Positions 5,625 to 9,527 of a stretch of DNA of 9,527 bases are shown here, piece by piece; within the stretch, counting starts at the first letter, position 1; each line of letters begins with the position of its first letter. Under the pieces are notes generated by a model. It was given only the letters and a program-made list of their open reading frames with translations. It had not been told where the DNA came from and ran no database searches. The translations under genes were made by a program, and so were the position numbers. The stretch comes from CAYVQE01 sp964633205 (GTDB lineage: Bacteria; Myxococcota; B64-G9), in NCBI GenBank assembly GCA_964633205.1, contig CAZWFN010000197.1, positions 1 to 9,527 of the forward strand. Reading direction: 5' to 3'.

Positions 5625-7898
5625 GTGTTGAAGTGTCGAGCGACAATCGCCATCCTGGCGGCGGCTGCGCTGCTGGTCGCCGCCTGCGACGATCCCAAGC
5701 CCGCCATGAGCGGCCGCATGCGGGGGCCAGCCGACTTGGCCGCCGTCAAGGCCTGCCCGCAGCGCGAGCCGGGCTGCAACCGAACCACCGAGGGCCACCA
5801 CCTGCTGCTGGTCACCAACTCCCGCGGCGACGACGTGCGGCTGTTCGACACCGAGCGGCGTACCTTCTTCGAGGCGTTCATTCCACTGTTCCCCTTGAGC
5901 ATCCCGGTGGGCCGCCACCCGCGGGCGATCGCGGTCGACCCCCACGGCGAGTGGGCCTTCGTCGGCAACCTGCTCGACGGCGACGTGTCGCTGATCGACC
6001 TGGCGCCCAACCGCCTGGTCGAGGTGGACTGCGACGGCGATCCGGGTACCGCGGCCGCCTCGCTCGACTGCCCGGCAGTGCCCGATCAGGCCGAGGACCC
6101 GATCAACGACCGCTGTCTGGCCGGGGTCAGCCGGGCCGTGCTGGGCCAGGGGCTGGCGGAGCCGGTGCAGCCCGAAGACATCGCGGTGCCCCGCGGCAGC
6201 GCCGGCGCCGATGCGCCGGCCTGGCCGCAGGATGAGCCCCTGCCGGTATGGGTCAGCCTGCCGGGCGCCGGCCGGCTGGTGCTGCTGCATTTCATCTATC
6301 CGCTCGACGGCGGCCCGCAGCTGCTGCGCCACGTGGCCGAGATGGAGGTCGGCGGGCTGCCCTCCGGGCTGGCCGTCAGCGACGACGGCACCCGGCTATA
6401 CGCTGCCGACGAGGCCTCCGACAGCATCGTGGTGGTCGACACCGCCGCCTGGACCAGCCAGCGGGTGGTGGTCGGCGGGCCCACCCGGCGGGTGTACCTG
6501 GGCCCGCGCGAGGAGGTGCTGTACGCGGTGCGTCTGGACGACAACCGCATCGCCCTGGTCGACACCGCGACCCTGCAGCGCCGCAGCGCCTTCGTCGACG
6601 AGCGTCCCGAGGCCCAGGACCCCAACGGCGGCGAACAGGACATGGTGCTGCCGGGCATCCCGCGCGCGATCGGGTTTTCGCACGGCCACACGATGACCAT
6701 TAGCACCGGCCGATCCGATGCGGATCCCGATACGGTAACCACCTATTACCCCTTCGCCGATGAGGACGGCGACGGCATCAACGACGCCGAGCCCATCAGC
6801 CGCTTCGGCTTCGTCTCCGACATGGACGGCAACGTCTACGTGATCGACGCCGAGCGCCACGGCAACATCGACATCCTGCCCCTGACCGGGCCGTCGGTCG
6901 GATCCTGGGGCTACGTGGTCGGCGGCGACACCCTGGTGCTCGAGGACTTCCAGGAGGCCTGTCAGGGCTACACCAGCGGCGACGGGGCGAAGGTCGAGAC
7001 CTGCCCCCATCCCCACCTGGCCGGCATGGACCGCTACTACACCCCGCCGGACGACAGCGGCCGGCAGGATGAGCCCGAACCCGTCTACAACGGCATCTGG
7101 GTCCGGGCCGGCGCCACGAAGACCGAGGGCTGGATCCTGACCTGGGAAGGGGTGCTGCCCGGCACCGGCAGCTCGGCCAGTGGCCGCTTCGCCGGGCTGC
7201 GGCTGGAGGACGACCGGCCGGGGCTGGACTTCGAGATCTCTGGTGTCCAACGCGGCGACCGGCTGCAGGTGCTCAGCCCGCCGGCGCCCGATCCGGATGG
7301 CGGTCTGGGCCCGCATCCGGCCTGTGTGCCGGCCGGCCAGACCGAGGCCCGCACCGAGCTCCGGGTGGCCGCGGTCTCCGAACGGGTGCTGCAGTTGGAG
7401 GACCCGGGCATGGATCCGGGCCTGTGCTGGCCGGGAGCGGTGCGCTATCAGGTGCGGGCGCGAAACGCCTGGACGGTGCTGGGCACGGTCAGCGGGCCGC
7501 AGCCGCGGGCCGAGATGTGGCCCTGGGACGAACCGCCGCCCGAGCAGCCGGCCTACGACAACGGCCTGATCGCCTTCACCCTGATCGAGCCGGCGCCCGA
7601 GGAGCCGGGGGTGGAGGGGGCCGAGCCGCGGTCGGTGCCGCGCGATGCGGCCTGGGGCTTCTCCACCGACGACGGCTTCGAAAACGCCCGTTTCGCCCCC
7701 TCGGTGCGGGTGGGCCAGGCCGGGCCGGTGCAGGTGATCGATCTGGACGACGGCGCCGACGAGGAGGAGCGCGAGGAAGACGATCCGCTGACCGGACCGG
7801 CCGATGATCGGGTCTACGTGCTGTTCGAGGGCTCCAACGCCCTGATGGAGTTGTTCCCCGACAACCTGGCCAGCACCAACTATCTCCTCTACCAGTAG
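5625..7898 (+). CDS. Predicted large lipoprotein with beta-propeller repeats and a Ca-binding-like DxDGDG loop, function unknown
   Basis: A GTG at 5619 is in frame, but it overlaps the only good ribosome-binding site (GAGAGG, 5614-5619). I therefore chose GTG 5625, with TTG 5628 equally possible. The protein is 757 residues, ending at TAG 7896-7898. The N-terminus is a lipoprotein signal with lipobox VAAC (Cys21) followed by Asp-Asp. Propeller-type repeats include 'GRHPRAIAVDPHGEWAFVGN' (from residue 96), 'GGLPSGLAVSDDGTRLYAAD' (from 243) then 'IVVVD', and 'DNRIALVD'; the 'P(R/S)(A/G)(I/L)AV...DG' pattern is YVTN-like. Residues 379-387 (DEDGDGIND) match the Ca-binding thrombospondin type-3 style loop. 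The C-terminal part, roughly 460-757, is Pro- and acid-rich and not recognised, and ends in a strongly acidic stretch before 'YVLFEGSNALMELFPDN'. Several Cys fit an oxidising extracytoplasmic location. Shared architecture with the gene upstream suggests an envelope-protein pair, but no substrate can be inferred. Confidence 0.83.
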   Translation: MLKCRATIAILAAAALLVAACDDPKPAMSGRMRGPADLAAVKACPQREPGCNRTTEGHHLLLVTNSRGDDVRLFDTERRTFFEAFIPLFPLSIPVGRHPRAIAVDPHGEWAFVGNLLDGDVSLIDLAPNRLVEVDCDGDPGTAAASLDCPAVPDQAEDPINDRCLAGVSRAVLGQGLAEPVQPEDIAVPRGSAGADAPAWPQDEPLPVWVSLPGAGRLVLLHFIYPLDGGPQLLRHVAEMEVGGLPSGLAVSDDGTRLYAADEASDSIVVVDTAAWTSQRVVVGGPTRRVYLGPREEVLYAVRLDDNRIALVDTATLQRRSAFVDERPEAQDPNGGEQDMVLPGIPRAIGFSHGHTMTISTGRSDADPDTVTTYYPFADEDGDGINDAEPISRFGFVSDMDGNVYVIDAERHGNIDILPLTGPSVGSWGYVVGGDTLVLEDFQEACQGYTSGDGAKVETCPHPHLAGMDRYYTPPDDSGRQDEPEPVYNGIWVRAGATKTEGWILTWEGVLPGTGSSASGRFAGLRLEDDRPGLDFEISGVQRGDRLQVLSPPAPDPDGGLGPHPACVPAGQTEARTELRVAAVSERVLQLEDPGMDPGLCWPGAVRYQVRARNAWTVLGTVSGPQPRAEMWPWDEPPPEQPAYDNGLIAFTLIEPAPEEPGVEGAEPRSVPRDAAWGFSTDDGFENARFAPSVRVGQAGPVQVIDLDDGADEEEREEDDPLTGPADDRVYVLFEGSNALMELFPDNLASTNYLLYQ

Positions 7899-7927
7899 TC
7901 CGAAATCCGCACTTTCCCACGCAGAAT
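7899..7927. other. Short convergent intergenic gap with no visible terminator
   Basis: Only 29 bases separate the stop of the plus-strand lipoprotein gene from the stop of the minus-strand protease gene. The gap is noticeably less GC-rich than its surroundings and contains no convincing inverted repeat on either strand (GAAA/TTTC, 4 bases, is too weak). How the converging transcripts end cannot be read from the sequence. Confidence 0.6.
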
Positions 7928-9527
7928 TCAGCCGGGCCGCTTGCGCCCAAGCACGATGGCCAGGCCCAGCAGCAGGCCGGCCAGCAGCGGTGCGCCTCCG
8001 GATGCGCCGCCGGTGGCGCAGCCGCAGCCGGGGCCGGTGGTCGGCTGGCAGACGCCGGCCAGGCACCCGCCCTCGCCGTCGGGTTCAGCAGCCAGGGCGC
8101 AGGCCGTGCCGTCGGGCTTGCGCTCGGTGGCGCAGGCCGCGGCCCGCTCGTCGCAGACGCCGACCAGGCAGGCGTCCGCCGCCGGCGCGCAGGTGCGCTC
8201 GGCGCCGGTGCACACGCCCTGGCTGCAGCTGTCGCCCACGGTGCAGAAGCGGCCGTCATCGCAGCGCAGCCCGTCCAGCGCCTCGGCCCGGCAGCTGCCG
8301 TCCGGCTCGCTGCAGCGGCCGCGCACGCAGGCCTGGTCCAGCCCGCTGCAGTCGACCGGCTGGCCGTCGGCGCAGATGCCGGCCAGGCAGCGCTCTCGGC
8401 CGTTGCAGGCCAGCCCGTCGTCGCACTCCACGTCGTCCGCGCAGTTGCTCAGGTCCAGGGTGGGGTCGCCGTAGAGGCTGGTGGCCAGTTTGGTGTGCCA
8501 GGCGTACTCGCCCCACCAGCCGTCGCCCAGCAGGCCGCGGGTCTCGGCCAGGGCCGCACCGGCGGTGACGCCGCGGCGCAGCTTGGACATCACGAAGTAG
8601 CCGACGGTGAACACGTCGGCGGCGTCGACGTCAGGCTGCCAGTCCTGGCCGCCGCCGCCGAGAGCCACCCGGGTCGAGGCGTAGGCGGCGATGGCGCCGG
8701 TCTTGAGTTGGGTGTAGGCGATGTTGGCCGCGTTCTCGGGCGTGCCGTTGGAGCACGAGCCGTGGAAGACGAAGGCCGGGGTGGCGGCCGGCAGCCGGTC
8801 GTGGTGGATGGACTGGGCGAAGGCCGGGCTGCTCATCTCGCTGTAGTCGGGCACCTGGTCGTGATCGCGGTCGGCCGTCCAGATGGTGCGAAAGGCGCCG
8901 TCCTCGCTGCCGTGGCCGAACCAGTAGACCAGGCCGTGGCCCCGGTTCCACTCGGCGATCAGGTTCTCCTCGGTCAGCGGCCGATCGTCGCTGTAGTCCG
9001 ACGGTCGCCAGCCGGCATGCTCGTACATGCTGACCGCCTCGAAGCCGGCCGCGAGGGCCTCGGTCTTCATCAGCTCGGCGATGTCGGCCCCGTCCAGGCG
9101 CGGGTCGCCGATGCGGTTCTGGTTCTCGAAGAACAGGATCGAGGCCGGCAGCAGCAGCCGCCGGCGCCAGCCGGTGTGCTGCCGGGCGCGCGGGTAGGCG
9201 ATGGCGCGCTGTAGCAGAGCGTCGGCGGCGGCGATGTTGCCGTAAACCGGGATGCGGCCCACCGCCAGCTCGGCCAAGAAGTCGACCCCGCCGGCGCCGC
9301 CGTCGTCGCCGTACTCGGCGAAGAAACCATCGCCGTCCAGGTCCCAGTCGCCGCTCAGGTCGGCGTAGAAGGCGTCGCTGGGGATGAAGTCCAGGTAGTC
9401 CCAGCCCTCGGGGCCGTACGGATAGGTGGCCAGCATGGGCACGTCGCCGTGGAGCGGATCCGGGTTGCCGAGCAGCAGCACGCTGGTCAGCCCCAGCGCA
9501 TCGGCGTTGGCTTGCAGCCAAGCCCGG
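7928..9527 (-). CDS. Gingipain-like C25 family cysteine protease with Cys-rich repeats and MYXO-CTERM anchor (N-terminus outside window)
   Basis: The frame is open from the right edge (first full codon 9526-9524) to TGA at 7930-7928, giving 532 visible residues; a GTG at 9481 is internal. Family C25 signs are the strand 'SVLLLGNPDP', 'AELAVGRIPVYG', the His motif 'YWFGHGSEDG' (His codon 8914-8912) and the Cys motif 'VFHGSCSNGTPENAANIAYT' (Cys codon 8755-8753). His-Gly followed by a Cys after a beta strand is the clan CD catalytic dyad. 'TYPYGPEGWDYLDFIPSDAF' precedes 'DWDLDGDGFFAE', a 12-residue loop matching the canonical EF-hand pattern (9349-9314). After the catalytic domain come Cys-rich repeats, then a GCGC motif, hydrophobic helix and RKRPG end. 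This is therefore a secreted, probably surface-anchored endopeptidase. Specificity (Arg or Lys as in gingipains) cannot be judged. The missing N-terminus should hold a signal peptide and perhaps a propeptide. It is transcribed towards the lipoprotein genes and is probably unrelated to them. Confidence 0.9.
   Translation of the reverse strand, partial: RAWLQANADALGLTSVLLLGNPDPLHGDVPMLATYPYGPEGWDYLDFIPSDAFYADLSGDWDLDGDGFFAEYGDDGGAGGVDFLAELAVGRIPVYGNIAAADALLQRAIAYPRARQHTGWRRRLLLPASILFFENQNRIGDPRLDGADIAELMKTEALAAGFEAVSMYEHAGWRPSDYSDDRPLTEENLIAEWNRGHGLVYWFGHGSEDGAFRTIWTADRDHDQVPDYSEMSSPAFAQSIHHDRLPAATPAFVFHGSCSNGTPENAANIAYTQLKTGAIAAYASTRVALGGGGQDWQPDVDAADVFTVGYFVMSKLRRGVTAGAALAETRGLLGDGWWGEYAWHTKLATSLYGDPTLDLSNCADDVECDDGLACNGRERCLAGICADGQPVDCSGLDQACVRGRCSEPDGSCRAEALDGLRCDDGRFCTVGDSCSQGVCTGAERTCAPAADACLVGVCDERAAACATERKPDGTACALAAEPDGEGGCLAGVCQPTTGPGCGCATGGASGGAPLLAGLLLGLAIVLGRKRPG
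7931..8029 (-). other. MYXO-CTERM-type sorting signal of the C25 protease
   Basis: The last 33 residues read Pro, 'GCGCATGGASGGAP', then a hydrophobic helix 'LLAGLLLGLAIVLG' and the basic end 'RKRPG'. A Cys motif, a Gly/Ala linker, one transmembrane segment and an Arg/Lys end is the MYXO-CTERM layout, which is processed by the rhomboid-unrelated protease myxosortase in Myxococcota. The two Cys codons are at 8026-8024 and 8020-8018. This is the window's best taxonomic clue. Confidence 0.82.
8030..8443 (-). other. Cys-rich repeat region of the C25 protease
   Basis: This stretch encodes about 138 residues with 20 cysteines. Units of the form CDDGxxCxxxxxCxxGxC recur: 'CDDGLACNGRERCLAGIC' and 'CDDGRFCTVGDSCSQGVC' are the clearest, with more degenerate units around them. 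Comparable Cys-rich repeats are common stalks ahead of MYXO-CTERM anchors in myxobacterial surface proteins. They probably form a disulfide-bonded spacer between the catalytic domain and the membrane. Confidence 0.8.

Noticed and set aside
4119..6332. Minus-strand open frame of 737 codons opposite the lipoprotein genes
   Set aside because: Composition is His/Gln/Arg/Gly-rich with no domain signs, and it runs opposite two genes with good signal peptides and ribosome-binding sites.
6396..8066. Minus-strand open frame of 556 codons, overlapping the protease 3' end
   Set aside because: It is antisense shadow of the large lipoprotein and overlaps the true protease frame; no recognisable features.
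8495..9214. Plus-strand open frame opposite the protease
   Set aside because: It lies antisense to the catalytic domain with conserved His and Cys motifs; its own translation shows no family pattern.
9479..9481. GTG at 9481 as the start of the protease gene
   Set aside because: The frame stays open to the window edge, and the codon lies inside a typical C25 strand (SVLLLGNPDP), so it is an internal Val.

Overview
The window is very GC-rich, with third codon positions overwhelmingly G or C. Its best lineage marker is a protease ending in a MYXO-CTERM-type tail: a Gly-Cys-Gly-Cys motif, a short membrane helix and a basic end. Together with the Cys-rich repeats before that tail and the two secreted beta-propeller lipoproteins, this points to a myxobacterium or another member of the former Deltaproteobacteria (Myxococcota-like). 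That assignment is an inference from features, not from a marker-gene comparison.

Layout. Positions 1-1052 (+) hold the 3' part of glyS, the glycyl-tRNA synthetase beta subunit. After 44 bases, 1097-4246 (+) encodes pyruvate, phosphate dikinase (ppdK). Its catalytic core is complete, but it is followed in frame by an unusual 141-residue Lys/Ala/Thr-rich tail resembling histone H1. A 73-base gap with a strong GC hairpin leads to two consecutive (+) genes, 4320-5594 and 5625-7898. Both are lipoproteins with YVTN/beta-propeller-like repeats, separated by 30 bases that contain a perfect hairpin. On the minus strand, converging on them, 9527-7928 encodes the C-terminal part of a gingipain-like (family C25) cysteine protease with a Cys-rich repeat region and the MYXO-CTERM anchor. 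Its N-terminus lies outside the window.

How the genes fit together. glyS and ppdK are housekeeping or central-metabolism genes on one strand and may be co-transcribed. The lipoprotein pair looks like a small operon for cell-envelope proteins of unknown function. The convergent protease is an independent cell-surface enzyme. I see no RNA gene, CRISPR array, insertion sequence, phage gene or recognisable defence system.

The most unusual item is the PPDK tail. It has 66 basic residues out of 141 and only three acidic ones. It is built from eight 12-base units (Ala-Thr-Lys-Lys), then three near-identical Thr-Pro-Arg-Lys units whose DNA carries the same palindrome three times. The DNA repeats suggest recent expansion, and the protein looks suited to binding DNA, RNA, polyphosphate or another polyanion. 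That function is conjecture.
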